Below are positions 1-8,612 of a stretch of DNA of 64,000 nucleotides, in pieces. Position 1 is the first letter of the stretch. Each line of letters begins with the position of its first letter. Origin of the DNA: RYN-230 sp963713815 (GTDB taxonomy: Bacteria > Actinomycetota > Actinomycetes > Streptosporangiales > Streptosporangiaceae); contig CAVQNH010000042.1 in assembly GCA_963713815.1 (NCBI GenBank), forward strand, positions 1 through 64,000. Direction: 5' to 3'. The notes beneath the pieces are model-generated. The model saw only the letters and a program-made list of their open reading frames with translations. It was not told where the DNA came from and made no database searches. A program made the translations under genes and the position numbers.

Positions 1-433
1 CACGGCGGCGAACGCGGCCAGGCCCCAGCCCAGCGGCAGCACCGAGCGCCGCTGCGCCGCGATGACCAGCAGCACCACGATCCAGCTGGCCAGGGCCTGG
101 GCGGCCACCGCGGCGGCCGCGCCGAGGAACCTGCCCCACAGCCGGGCGCCGCGCCGGGACCCGGTTCGACTCGAGCAGCTCGGCCAGGCCGAGCCGGGTG
201 TCCCGGCCCGCCCGGCCGGCCAGGGCCAGCCCGGCGATCAGGGGGACGAGCAGGTTGAAGTTCACCGCATAGACGCCCACCTCGGCCCGGGCCGGCCAGA
301 TCAGCTGGGTGCTCAGCGGGATCCCGGCCAGCCGGGTGCCGGCGATCCCCGCGATCGCGATCGCCGCCCACAGCCCCCACATCCGGATCAGCATCCGGAA
401 TTCACAGCCGGCCGAGCCGAGCAGCGCGGCCAT
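1..433 (-). CDS. Putative ABC-2-like membrane permease, 3' partial, one frame break
   Basis: The ATG lies one base after the stop of the upstream membrane gene, so the two are probably translationally coupled. The protein starts MAALLGSAGCEFRMLIRMW and continues with hydrophobic segments, as in ABC-2 type permease subunits, and it runs off the left edge of the window. Near position 165 the frame breaks. Removing one base gives a continuous sequence (...STGSRRGARLWGRFLG followed by an AAxALASWIVVLLVIAAQ-type membrane helix). Either the base is a sequence error or the gene is freshly broken. No ATPase subunit is in view, so the transport role is inferred from overall character only. Confidence 0.5.
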   Translation of the reverse strand, partial: MAALLGSAGCEFRMLIRMWGLWAAIAIAGIAGTRLAGIPLSTQLIWPARAEVGVYAVNFNLLVPLIAGLALAGRAGRDTRLGLAELLESNRVPARRPAVGQVPRRGRRGGRPGPGQLDRGAAGHRGAAALGAAAGLGPGRVRRR

Positions 434-434
434 C

Positions 435-1175
435 TCAGGGGGCTCCGTGCAGCTCAGGGACACCGCGCAGGAGGCGCGCCGGCCGGCCCAGCAGCAGCCA
501 CCCGGCCAGCGCCGCGGCCGCCGCGATCAGCAGCAGCACCCCCCGGTTCGCCCAGTAGCCCGCCGGGTCCGGCCCGGGGCGGCTGGTGGCGAACAGGTAG
601 ACGGGACGCAGCACGGGATGACCGGCGAAGCTCCGGGCCAGCCCCTCCTGGACGACCCAGACGAGGGCGGCCGCGGCGGCCCCGATCCGGCCGTCCGCCG
701 CCGCCGCCCCGGCCGCCACCGCGATCGCGGCCAGCACGGCGGTGACGGTGAACCAGGCCAGCTCGGCCCGGGCCAGGCCGGGTGCCCACAGCCCGGCCGC
801 CTGGACCGCCGCGGCCGTGGCGGCCGCGAACGCGCCGGACCAGGCCGCGACCACGGCGGCCCGGCGCAGCAGCGTACGGCGGTAGGCCGCCGGGTAACTC
901 AGCTGCAGTTCCAGCGCCGGGTCGGTGCCGAGCAGGCGGGCCACGGCGACCGCCGTGCCCAGCGGCAGCACCCCCTCGACCAGGGACGCCGCGAACGGCC
1001 CGGCCGGGTGGTGGCTGACCCGCAGGGCCGCGATCACCGCCGCGCCGGAGCAGGCCAGCAGCGGGGCGATGACGAAGCTGGGCCGCCCGGCCAGGCCCGC
1101 CTCGGCCAGCCACCAGGGCTGGGACGGGGGCCGGCTCCGGGGGGCCGGGCCGGGAGCGGCGCGGGGTGAGGTCAC
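435..1175 (-). CDS. Polytopic membrane protein, probable ABC transporter permease component
   Basis: This is a 246-residue protein very rich in Ala, Leu and Val with about six predicted membrane helices. Examples are residues near 33-52 (SFVIAPLLACSGAAVIAALR), a central pair around 105-155 and a C-terminal helix (GVLLLIAAAAALAGWLLL). A GTG at 1175 is the longest start; no strong ribosome site is visible. It sits directly upstream of a second membrane gene with a one-base gap, an arrangement typical of paired ABC-2 permease subunits. I recognise no sequence motif that fixes the substrate. Confidence 0.5.
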   Translation of the reverse strand: MTSPRAAPGPAPRSRPPSQPWWLAEAGLAGRPSFVIAPLLACSGAAVIAALRVSHHPAGPFAASLVEGVLPLGTAVAVARLLGTDPALELQLSYPAAYRRTLLRRAAVVAAWSGAFAAATAAAVQAAGLWAPGLARAELAWFTVTAVLAAIAVAAGAAAADGRIGAAAAALVWVVQEGLARSFAGHPVLRPVYLFATSRPGPDPAGYWANRGVLLLIAAAAALAGWLLLGRPARLLRGVPELHGAP

Positions 1176-1383
1176 GTGGGTAGCGCAATCTGGGGAGGCG
1201 GCGGGCCGGTCACCGCAGCTTATGCCGCCATGCGATCTACCTGCAGGAATGTGGGAAAGTGGACGCTATGCGGCTACGAGGTGGACACCAGGCCGCCTGC
1301 CGCGCGCAGATGTCACCGATAGTTCGTGCCCTGGCCACGGCATGGCCAGGGCGGCTGCCACCAGGGCGTTGCATGGTGGCAGC

Positions 1384-2622
1384 GTGCGGATTGGGATCAT
1401 CACCGAATCTTTCCCGCCCGAGGTGAACGGCGTCGCGAACAGCGTGCTCCGGGTCGCCGAGCACCTCGTCGCGCGGGGACATCAGCCCCTCGTCATCGCC
1501 CCGGAGCCCGCCACCGGGTTCGCGGCGGACACCCAGCATGGTTTCCCGGTGTTCCGGGTGCGCTCGGTGCCGTTCCCGGGGTACCGCAGCGTGCGGCTCG
1601 GCCTGGCCTCCCCGGCCATCCAGCGCGCCCTGCTCGGGCACCGCGCCGAACTGGTCCACCTGGCCAGCCCGTTCTTCCTCGGCGCGCTGGGCAGCCGGTC
1701 GGCCCGGCGGCTGCGGCTGCCGGTGGTGGCCGTGTACCAGACCGATGTGCCGGGGTACGCCCGGGCGTATCACTGGGGCCGGGTGGCGGAGGTCGCCGCG
1801 TGGCACTGGCTGCGCGGTATCCACAACGCCGCCGACCGGACGCTCGCGCCGTCCACTCCCAGTATCGAGCGGCTGGCCGCGCACGGCGTCCAGCGGATCT
1901 GGATGTGGGGACGCGGCGTGGACGTCCAGCGGTTCAGCCCGGCGGCCCGCAGCGATCAGCTGCGCCAGGCCCTCGCACCGGACGGGGAGGTGCTGGCCGG
2001 GTACGTCGGCCGGCTGGCCCCGGAGAAGCAGGTCGAGCTGCTGGCCGGGGTGGCCGCGCTCCCCGGGGTGCGCCTGGTCATCGTGGGCGGCGGCCCGGCC
2101 GAGCCCCGGCTGCGCAAGCTCATGCCGTCCGCGGTCTTCCTCGGCCAGCACCGGGGTGAGCAGCTGGCCCGCATCTTCGCCAGCCTGGACGTGTTCGTGC
2201 ACAGCGGCTGTCACGAGACGTTCGGCCAGACCATCCAGGAAGCGGCGGCGTCCGGCCTGCCGGTGGTGGCCCCGGCCGTGGGCGGCCCGGTCGACCTGGT
2301 CGAGGACGGGGTCACCGGCTGCCTGGTGACCCCCGGGGACCGGGACGCGCTGACCGCGGCCACCCAGCGGCTGGCCGCCGACCCGCTGGCCCGGGCCGCG
2401 ATGGGCCGGGCGGGCCGGCAGCGGGTACTGGCCCGCAGCTGGAGCGCGCTGGGCGACCAGCTGATCGGGCACTACACCGCGGTGCTGGGGGAGCGGTCCG
2501 GCGCGGCGGGACACCAGGGCCCGGTCGGGGGCCCGGGCGCGGTCGGGGGCTCCGGCGGGGCCGGCCCGGTGCCCGGGCGCGGGACGCCGGCGCGGACGCG
2601 GGCGGGGGCGCGGGCCGCCTAG
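1384..2622 (+). CDS. mgtA: GT4 glycosyltransferase, MgtA-like GDP-mannose-dependent alpha-mannosyltransferase
   Basis: The 412-residue protein closely follows the mycobacterial MgtA pattern. The N-terminal Rossmann half opens VRIGIITESFPPEVNGVANS and includes YQTDVPGYA and LAPSTPS. The C-terminal half begins around residue 206 with GYVGRLAPEKQ and carries the nucleotide-sugar E-x7-E region HETFGQTIQEAAASG near residue 277. In mycobacteria MgtA transfers mannose from GDP-mannose to a glucuronosyl glycolipid on the cytoplasmic face. The GTG at 1384 matches the conserved N-terminus; an upstream in-frame ATG at 1341 would add unrelated sequence. The last 40 or so residues are a Gly/Pro/Ala/Arg-rich tail not seen in the core family. 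The gene appears monocistronic. Confidence 0.8.
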   Translation: MRIGIITESFPPEVNGVANSVLRVAEHLVARGHQPLVIAPEPATGFAADTQHGFPVFRVRSVPFPGYRSVRLGLASPAIQRALLGHRAELVHLASPFFLGALGSRSARRLRLPVVAVYQTDVPGYARAYHWGRVAEVAAWHWLRGIHNAADRTLAPSTPSIERLAAHGVQRIWMWGRGVDVQRFSPAARSDQLRQALAPDGEVLAGYVGRLAPEKQVELLAGVAALPGVRLVIVGGGPAEPRLRKLMPSAVFLGQHRGEQLARIFASLDVFVHSGCHETFGQTIQEAAASGLPVVAPAVGGPVDLVEDGVTGCLVTPGDRDALTAATQRLAADPLARAAMGRAGRQRVLARSWSALGDQLIGHYTAVLGERSGAAGHQGPVGGPGAVGGSGGAGPVPGRGTPARTRAGARAA

Positions 2623-2710
2623 CCTGCAGGCCGCCGGCCGGGGCGGCCGGCCGGGGCGGGCCGGCCGGGCGCGAGCCGCCCGGCGGCGAGCCTGGGAGCC
2701 GCCCGGGGAG
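2623..2710. terminator. GC-rich repetitive intergenic region between convergent genes
   Basis: Between the two convergent stop codons lie about three near-copies of a 13-base GGCCGGCCGGGGC-like unit (about 2632-2672). They are self-complementary and could fold into stable hairpins serving both genes. There is no T-tract. The terminator role is inferred from placement. Confidence 0.4.
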
Positions 2711-3502
2711 CTAGCTGGCCAGCTGGCGGGCGACCAGCGCGATGCCGTGCCCCCACGCGATCTGCTGGCTGGCGGGCAGGTAGGACGCGCCCGACTTGGT
2801 GTGGTCAACCTCCGGTGAGGCGAGATAGCGCTCCCGGCCCTGCGGGTCGATGAAGTAGACGGCCGAGGTGTGCTCGACGTCGGCGTTCGGGTTGGGGGCG
2901 TAGACCTGGATGTTGTAGCCGCGCCACACGCTCTTCAGCGCGGCCACCGGCCCGGTGAAGAAATGCCAGGTGGGGATGGTGTTCAGCTGCTGGGCCCGGG
3001 TGTACTTGGCCATGTCCTGGACCCGGGCGTGGTAGGCGTTGACGTTGACCGCGGCGAACACCACCTTGCTGGCCAGCGGGCCCAGGTCGTGGTAGGCCTT
3101 CACGAACTCGGCCGAGACGATCGGGCAGATGTCGGTGCAGTGCGGGTCCATGAACTGGAGCACCACGACCTTGCCGTGCAGGCTGGACAGGCTCAGCGCG
3201 TGGCCGTTCTGGTCGGTCAGGGTGAAGCCGGGGGCCCGGACCCCGGGCACCGGGCTGAGCACCATGAGGTTGGCCAGGCTGGTGGACACGGTGGCCGGGA
3301 TGCCGGACACCCTGGCCTGCTGCGCGGCCAGCGCGGCGTGATTCCGGCTGACCATATAGGCGGGAATGGCGACCGCCGCGGCCAGCAGCACGGTGAGCAC
3401 GCTGACCAGCACGAGAAGCCTGGGCAGGCTGCTGCGCCGCGGCGGCCCGCCGGTACCGCCGGCCGGGCCGGCCGGCACCTGCTCCGGAGTGCTCGAACTC
3501 AC
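2711..3502 (-). CDS. Sco1/SenC/PrrC family copper-binding thioredoxin-fold protein
   Basis: This 263-residue protein has an N-terminal membrane anchor at about residues 29-51 and an extracytoplasmic thioredoxin-like domain. The copper-ligand CxxxC motif is in DPHCTDICP and the partner histidine is in VEHTSAVYFIDPQG. Sco1/SenC proteins deliver copper to cytochrome c oxidase or act as thiol-disulfide reductases on the outer face of the membrane. The GTG at 3502 is chosen because AGGAGG lies eight bases upstream; longer in-frame starts add a basic low-complexity stretch. It is transcribed divergently from the EfeO/EfeB pair, a common neighbourhood of metal-handling genes. Confidence 0.8.
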   Translation of the reverse strand: MSSSTPEQVPAGPAGGTGGPPRRSSLPRLLVLVSVLTVLLAAAVAIPAYMVSRNHAALAAQQARVSGIPATVSTSLANLMVLSPVPGVRAPGFTLTDQNGHALSLSSLHGKVVVLQFMDPHCTDICPIVSAEFVKAYHDLGPLASKVVFAAVNVNAYHARVQDMAKYTRAQQLNTIPTWHFFTGPVAALKSVWRGYNIQVYAPNPNADVEHTSAVYFIDPQGRERYLASPEVDHTKSGASYLPASQQIAWGHGIALVARQLAS

Positions 3503-3807
3503 CGGGAACGCCTCCTGCCTGGTCGCGGCCTGAAAGCGCCGCCGCCGCAGCCGTCGCCGTCGGCTAGCTGCCGAGCATATTCCCGGTCCCCGCGCCGGGA
3601 TACCGCCGCGGGGTACCTCGGCCTGCCACAGCGCGGCCACGGCCGGCCGGAACACCGGAAACGGGATGTGACGACCCAGGAAATGGGCGGTGAATGTTGC
3701 CGCGGGGCCCGGCCCCGGGCCAGGATGTCCCGTGGTGTCTGGCTATTCTGCAGTTGCTCTACGTCCCAGTCCGAACGTTCATGTCTGACTCGTGCTGAGG
3801 GGGTCAG
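3503..3807. promoter_or_regulatory. Divergent intergenic region between the Sco1-like gene and efeO
   Basis: About 305 bases separate the two divergent starts, and the stretch is less GC-rich than the flanking genes. A strong AGGAGG serves the Sco1-like gene. A purine-rich GAGGGGG at about 3794-3800 precedes the GTG of efeO. I cannot identify a confident iron-box or sigma consensus. Both promoters are assumed to lie here. Confidence 0.45.
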
Positions 3808-5104
3808 GTGCCCGCTGACGTGCGGCCCGCGCGTCCCCAGCCATTAGCTCCCCGGATCCGGTTCTGGTCGGCCCGGTATCGGCTAGCCCGGTATCGGCTA
3901 GCCCGGTACCGGTGGGCCCGGCGGCCTGCGGCGGGCCGGCTGGCCGCCTCCGGGCTGGCGGCTCCCGTGCTGGTGGCCATCGTGCTGGTGGGCACCGTGC
4001 TGGCGGCCGGGCTGTCCGGCTGCGGCACCCAGTCGGCGGCGGCCGGCAACGTGATCACGGTCTCCCCCGGCGCGTGCGGCGCCGGCTGGCATAGTGTCCG
4101 CGCCGGGATGCAGACCTTCCAGGTCCGTAACTCCGGTACGGCCGGCGCGGAGGCCTACCTGATCAACCCGGCCAGCGGGGCGGTCTTCGCCGAGGTGTCC
4201 GGCCTCGGGCCGGGCACCACCCGCCCGATGCGCCTGGACCTGGGGTCAGGCAGCTACGCCTTCCAGTGCTTCATCCAGGACACCGACACGCTCACCGGCC
4301 CGACGGTGCGAGTCGGCGGCCACCATCAGGGAGCGCCGGGCATCCTGCCCATGACCACGAATGACCTGCTCGGCCCGGCCCGGGTCTACCACGCCTACGT
4401 CAGCGCCGGGCTCGGCACGCTGGCCCGGCAGGTCGGGTTGCTCGCCAGGCTGATCCACGCGGGCCGCCTGAACGGGGCCCGGGCCGCGTGGCTCCGCGCC
4501 CACCTGACCTATGAGCGGCTGGGCGCGGCGTACGGCACGTTCGGCAACTACGACACCGAGATCGACGGCCGCCCGGACGGGCTGCCCCGCGGGGTGTCCG
4601 ATCCCGCCTTCACCGGGTTCTACCGGATCGAGTACGGGCTGTGGCACGGGCAGAATGCCCGGCAGCTGGACGGCCCGGCCGCCACGCTGGACCGCGACGT
4701 CCTCGCCCTGCGCAGGTTCTGGCCGGGCATGGAGATCGACCTGCTCGACCTGGGCCTGCGCACCCACGAGATCCTGGAGAACGCGCTGGAATTCCAGCTG
4801 ACCGGCCACGACGACTACGGCAGCGGGACGACGCTGGCCACCACCGCGGCCAACATCACCGGAACCCGGGAACTGCTCAACGTCCTGCGCCCGCTCCTCG
4901 TCGTGCGTTACCCGGGCCTGCCCGCGGTGTACGCGGGGCTGGACCGCCTGGACAGCCTGCTCGTGGCGGAAGAGCGGCCCGGCGGCCACTGGACGCCGGT
5001 GAGCGCGGCTGAGTACGGACCGGCGTCAGCAGATCGACGCCGCCGCCGGGCAGCTCCTGCAGGAACTCGCCCCGATCGCGGCCATCACCGAGCCGCGGAG
5101 GTGA
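3808..5104 (+). CDS. efeO: EfeO-type cupredoxin/imelysin (M75) lipoprotein of ferrous iron uptake, one frame break
   Basis: A basic N-terminus precedes a hydrophobic helix and a lipobox (LAAGLSGCG), so this is a probable lipoprotein. A cupredoxin-like domain with VSPGACGAGW and YAFQCFIQD follows. The imelysin/M75 domain includes GFYRIEYGLWHGQ and THEILENALEFQLTG. EfeO supplies iron to the EfeU permease in known Efe systems. Near 5008 an extra G shifts the frame. After its removal the expected C-terminus (DRRQQIDAAAGQLLQEL, ...TEPRR) ends at a TGA overlapping the efeB ATG. Gene length is 3n+1, consistent with one inserted base. Without correction it appears fused to EfeB. In the HxxE-type motif the first His is Tyr (YRIE). 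Confidence 0.8.
3871..3915 (+). repeat. 15-bp tandem repeat at the 5' end of efeO
   Basis: Three consecutive 15-base units (GCCCGGTATCGGCTA, an identical copy, and GCCCGGTACCGGTGG) encode a repeated ARYRL-type pentapeptide before the lipoprotein signal. The period preserves the reading frame. If the true start is the in-frame GTG near 3969, these units would lie in the leader. Confidence 0.85.
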
Positions 5105-6561
5105 TGATGCCCGCATCTGGCGACCCCGCCCCGGAAGAGGATGTGGCTGGCCACCCCGCCCCGGAAGAGGGTGCGGCTGGCGGCCCCCCGGTCCATGACC
5201 CCGCAAGGAACCAGCCGGTGGTGAGCGAGTTCGAGCGGGATGACGGCCCGCACGACGCGGACGCAGGCTCGTGCCCGGTCCGGCCGCCCCGCCGCTCGTT
5301 CCTGCGCGGGGCGCTCGGCGCCGGGGTCACCGGGGCCGCTGCCGGGGTAGTCGCGGGCGCCGCGGCGGGCGCCGGGGCCGGCTACGCCTACCGCTCGTCC
5401 CGGGCCGCCGCGCCGGGCCAGGTCCTCGACGCCGAGATGCTGGCGGGCCGGCTGCCGGCCGTCCCGTTCCACGGCCGGTACCAGGCGGGCATCCTGCGCA
5501 AGCCGGAGCGCCAGACGATCGTGCTCTCGTTCAACGTGACCGCTGAGGGCCGCGGCGAGCTGACCGACCTGCTGCGCACCATCACGGCCCGGGCCCGTTT
5601 CCTCACCGCGGGCGGGGTCCCGCCGGAGGTCGGCATCGGCGGGCCGCCCTCCGATTCCGGGGTGCTCGGGCCCACGGTGGTCCCGGACGGCCTCACCGTC
5701 ACGGTCGGCGTCGGTTCCACCTTGTTCGACGACCGCTACGGGCTGGCGGCCCGCAAGCCCGCCGGGCTGACCCCGATGACCCCCTTCCCCAACGACGACC
5801 TCGACCCGGCGCAGTGCGGCGGGGACCTGAGCCTCCAGCTGACCGCGGGCAGCCAGGACACGGTCCTGCACGCGCTGCGGGATATCGCCCGGTACACCCG
5901 GGGCGGCATGCAGGTGCTGTGGCGCATCGACGGGTTCGCCAGCCCGGCCCGCCCGGCCGGTACCACGCCCCGGAACCTGATGGGCTTCATGGACGGCATC
6001 GCCAACCCCGACACCAGCCGGCCCGAGGCCATGAACAACCTGGTCTGGGTCCAGCCGGGCAGCCGCGGCGAGCCCGCCTGGACCGCGCACGGCAGCTATC
6101 AGGTCATCCGCCTGATCAGGATGTTCGTCGAGTTCTGGGACCGGGTGGACATCATCGAGCAGGAGAACATGATCGGGCGGCGCCGCGACACCGGCGCCCC
6201 GCTGGACGCCAACACGGAGTTCGCCCGCCCTGACTACACCCTGGATCCCACCGGGGACGTGATCCCGCTCACCGCGCACATCCGGCTGGCCAACCCGCGC
6301 ACCCCGCAGACGGAGCCCAACCGCATCCTGCGCCGCGCGCACAACTACGACCGGGGCATCGATGCCGTCGGCGACCTCGACATGGGGCTGATCTTCACCT
6401 GCTACCAGCAGGACATCGCGCGCCAGTTCGCCATGGTGCAGACCCGGCTGATCGGCGAGCCGCTGGTCGACTACATCAGCCCGTTCGGCGGCGGCTACTT
6501 CTTCGCCCTGCCCGGCGTGCAGGACAGCCGCGACTACCTGGGCCGGACCATGCTGGCCTGA
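5104..6561 (+). CDS. efeB: EfeB-type Dyp peroxidase with twin-arginine signal
   Basis: The ATG at 5104 overlaps the efeO stop (TGATG); a second ATG at 5107 has better spacing from GGAGG. The first 60 residues include a two-copy 30-bp repeat (5122-5181). A Tat signal RRSFLRG plus an Ala/Gly-rich helix follows. The Dyp-type fold then carries the distal GxxDG motif (MGFMDGIANP) and the heme-ligand region near TAHIRLANPR and RRAHNYDRGID. Length of about 485 residues is normal for EfeB/EfeN. EfeB is an exported heme peroxidase that supports iron acquisition. No efeU permease gene is adjacent, unlike the usual efeUOB order. Confidence 0.85.
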   Translation: MMPASGDPAPEEDVAGHPAPEEGAAGGPPVHDPARNQPVVSEFERDDGPHDADAGSCPVRPPRRSFLRGALGAGVTGAAAGVVAGAAAGAGAGYAYRSSRAAAPGQVLDAEMLAGRLPAVPFHGRYQAGILRKPERQTIVLSFNVTAEGRGELTDLLRTITARARFLTAGGVPPEVGIGGPPSDSGVLGPTVVPDGLTVTVGVGSTLFDDRYGLAARKPAGLTPMTPFPNDDLDPAQCGGDLSLQLTAGSQDTVLHALRDIARYTRGGMQVLWRIDGFASPARPAGTTPRNLMGFMDGIANPDTSRPEAMNNLVWVQPGSRGEPAWTAHGSYQVIRLIRMFVEFWDRVDIIEQENMIGRRRDTGAPLDANTEFARPDYTLDPTGDVIPLTAHIRLANPRTPQTEPNRILRRAHNYDRGIDAVGDLDMGLIFTCYQQDIARQFAMVQTRLIGEPLVDYISPFGGGYFFALPGVQDSRDYLGRTMLA

Positions 6562-6587
6562 CCATGCTGGCCTGACCGGGCTGGCCT
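6546..6587 (+). repeat. 14-bp tandem repeat across the efeB stop codon
   Basis: Three abutting 14-base units (GACCATGCTGGCCT, an identical second copy, then GACCGGGCTGGCCT) start inside the last codons of efeB and continue past its TGA at 6559-6561. A partial fourth unit follows. It looks like a slippage duplication of the gene's 3' end. Confidence 0.85.
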
Positions 6588-6765
6588 GACCAGGCGCCCG
6601 CTCGCGCACCGGCCCATTCTTGTCCGCGCGTTTGCCTGCCGGTCAACATCCGGACGCCGTTTGGTCACGCCCTTCCGGAAGCCTTTGGGTCTGTTGTGCG
6701 CGATGGTGCTACTCGCGTGTGGCTGCGATAGTGCCATGGACAGCCCCAGACTCAGGAGGGTGAAA

Positions 6766-8466
6766 ATGGGCGAAGGCCCACGGAATGGCACCGGGAATGG
6801 CCCGGGCAGGCGGCGCTGGATGCGCCGTTACACGGCCATACTCGCTGCGGGGGTGCTGGCCGGTGGCGCCGCTGTCGGCGCGACGGTAGCCAGTGCGAGC
6901 ACGTCCCAGACCGGAGCGGACACGGCCAACTCGGCGGCCACGCCCGCAACCGCCCCGGCCAGCTACTACAAGGTGGTGGCGCCGACCAGGACCCCGATCA
7001 AGCACCTGGTCGTGCTCTTCGACGAGAACGACTCCTTCGACCACTACTTCGGCACGTACCCGTCCGCGGCCAACACCGACGGGTCGAAGTTCTACGCCAA
7101 GCCGGGCACGCCCAGGGTGAACGGCCTCACCAAGAGCCTGCTCACGCACAACCCGAACAGCTACAACCCCGAGCGGCTCACCTACGAGCAGGCGCTCACC
7201 TGCGACCAGAACCACGGGTACCTGCCTGAGCAGCAAGCGTTCAACGGCGGGAAGATGGACAAGTTCGTCCAGTTCACCCAGACCGACAACTGCACGGGTG
7301 AGTACGGCCCGCCCGGCATCGTCATGGACTACTTCGACGGCAACACGGTCACCGGGCTGTGGAACTACGCGCAGAACTACTCGATGAGCGACAACAACTA
7401 CGACACGAACTTCGGGCCGTCCACGCCCGGCGCGCTCAACGTGATCTCCGGCAGCGACGGCGACGGGTACGCGGTCAGCCCCACCACCGGCCAGCCGGTC
7501 GCCGACCCCAGCAGCGTCAGCCCGCCGAACAGCAAGGGCCTGGGCACCATCTACGGTGACCTCGACCCGGCGTTCGACGGCTGCTCCGACGCCAGCCACA
7601 CCTCGACCAGCCCGGTCGGCGTGATGACCGGCAAGAACATCGGTGACCTGCTCAACCAGCGGCACGTCACCTGGGGCTGGTTCCAGGGCGGGTTCGCGCC
7701 GACCTCGACCAACAGCGCGGGCTACCCGGTCTGCGGGGCGTCCCACGAGAACATCGGCGGGGCCACGGTGGCGGACTACTCCCCGCACCACAACCCGTTC
7801 GAGTACTACAAGTCCACGGCCAACCCCAAGCACCTGCCGCCGTCCTCGGAAGCCATGATCGGCCAGACCGACCAGGCCAACCACGAGTACGACCTGTCGG
7901 ACTTCTACACCACGCTCAAGGACGGCAACATGCCGGCCGTGAGCTACCTCAAGGCCGCCGAGTACCAGGACGCCCACCCGGGCTACTCTGACCCGATCGA
8001 CGAGCAGCACTTCCTGGTCAACACGGTCAACCAGATCGAGCAGTCCAAGTACTGGAAGTCCACCGCGATCGTCATCACCTACGACGACTCCGACGGCTGG
8101 TACGACCACCAGAACTCGCCCCGGGTCAACGGCTCGAACACCACCGACGACGCGGCCGTGTGCACCAGTGCCCCGGTGCGCATCGGTGACACGCCGGTCC
8201 GGTGCGGCTACGGCCCGCGGCTCCCGCTGCTGGTCATCTCGCCGTACACGCAGGAGAACTACGTCAGCCACAACGTGACCGACCAGTCGTCGGTGGTGAA
8301 GTTCATCGAGGACAACTGGCTCGGCGGCCAGTCCACCGGCCCCGGCTCCTTCACCAACATCGCGGGCAGCCTGGACGCTCGCGGCGGCGTGCTGGACTTC
8401 TGGGCCCGGCCGCACTTCCGCCCGGTCATCCTCAACCCCGACACCGGTGAGCTAGCCAGCCACTAG
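6766..8466 (+). CDS. Secreted phospholipase C / acid phosphatase family phosphoesterase
   Basis: The 566-residue protein starts at ATG 6766, six bases after AGGAGG. A basic n-region and a hydrophobic helix (ILAAGVLAGGAAVGATVASA) form a signal peptide. The mature domain carries the hallmarks of the non-hemolytic phospholipase C / AcpA-like phosphoesterase family. These are IKHLVVLFDENDSFDHYFGT near the N-terminus, SPHHNPFEYY, and VITYDDSDGWYDHQ with metal-binding Asp and His residues. The usual motif is QENRSFDHYFG; here it reads DENDSFDHYFG, with Glu-Asn kept and Arg replaced by Asp. The enzyme probably hydrolyses phosphodiester or phosphomonoester lipids outside the cell. It is followed by a strong terminator. 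Confidence 0.8.
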   Translation: MGEGPRNGTGNGPGRRRWMRRYTAILAAGVLAGGAAVGATVASASTSQTGADTANSAATPATAPASYYKVVAPTRTPIKHLVVLFDENDSFDHYFGTYPSAANTDGSKFYAKPGTPRVNGLTKSLLTHNPNSYNPERLTYEQALTCDQNHGYLPEQQAFNGGKMDKFVQFTQTDNCTGEYGPPGIVMDYFDGNTVTGLWNYAQNYSMSDNNYDTNFGPSTPGALNVISGSDGDGYAVSPTTGQPVADPSSVSPPNSKGLGTIYGDLDPAFDGCSDASHTSTSPVGVMTGKNIGDLLNQRHVTWGWFQGGFAPTSTNSAGYPVCGASHENIGGATVADYSPHHNPFEYYKSTANPKHLPPSSEAMIGQTDQANHEYDLSDFYTTLKDGNMPAVSYLKAAEYQDAHPGYSDPIDEQHFLVNTVNQIEQSKYWKSTAIVITYDDSDGWYDHQNSPRVNGSNTTDDAAVCTSAPVRIGDTPVRCGYGPRLPLLVISPYTQENYVSHNVTDQSSVVKFIEDNWLGGQSTGPGSFTNIAGSLDARGGVLDFWARPHFRPVILNPDTGELASH

Positions 8467-8503
8467 CACCGCTGCCAGGCGGTCAACTAGCGCGGCTACC
8501 AGG

Positions 8504-8541
8504 AGCGGGCCGCCGCAGGACGATCCCTGCGGCGGCCCGCT
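8504..8541. terminator. Bidirectional hairpin terminator
   Basis: A perfect 16-base inverted repeat, AGCGGGCCGCCGCAGG and its complement, is separated by a six-base loop. It sits between the convergent phosphoesterase and BTAD-regulator genes. There is no U-tract, as usual in high-GC actinobacteria. Confidence 0.8.
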
Positions 8542-8547
8542 CTGCCG

Positions 8548-8612
8548 TCCCGCTACCCCTCGGCCGTCCTACGGGTCGTCCGCTACCACTCGGCCGACTC
8601 CGCTACCACTCG
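8548..8612 (-). repeat. Short tandem duplication across the BTAD-regulator stop codon
   Basis: The 14-base sequence TCCGCTACCACTCG occurs at 8579-8592 and 8599-8612, with a degenerate third copy near 8548-8562. The innermost copy contains the regulator's TAG stop (8603-8605, read on the minus strand). Its 3' end therefore appears to have been duplicated outward. Confidence 0.75.

Noticed and set aside
1237..2808. A 523-residue minus-strand open frame over the glycosyltransferase
   Set aside because: Antisense shadow of mgtA; no domain, no ribosome site.
6709..8415. A 568-residue minus-strand open frame over the phosphoesterase
   Set aside because: Antisense shadow with Val/Gly/Arg-rich text; the plus strand encodes a signal-peptide-bearing enzyme with clear motifs.
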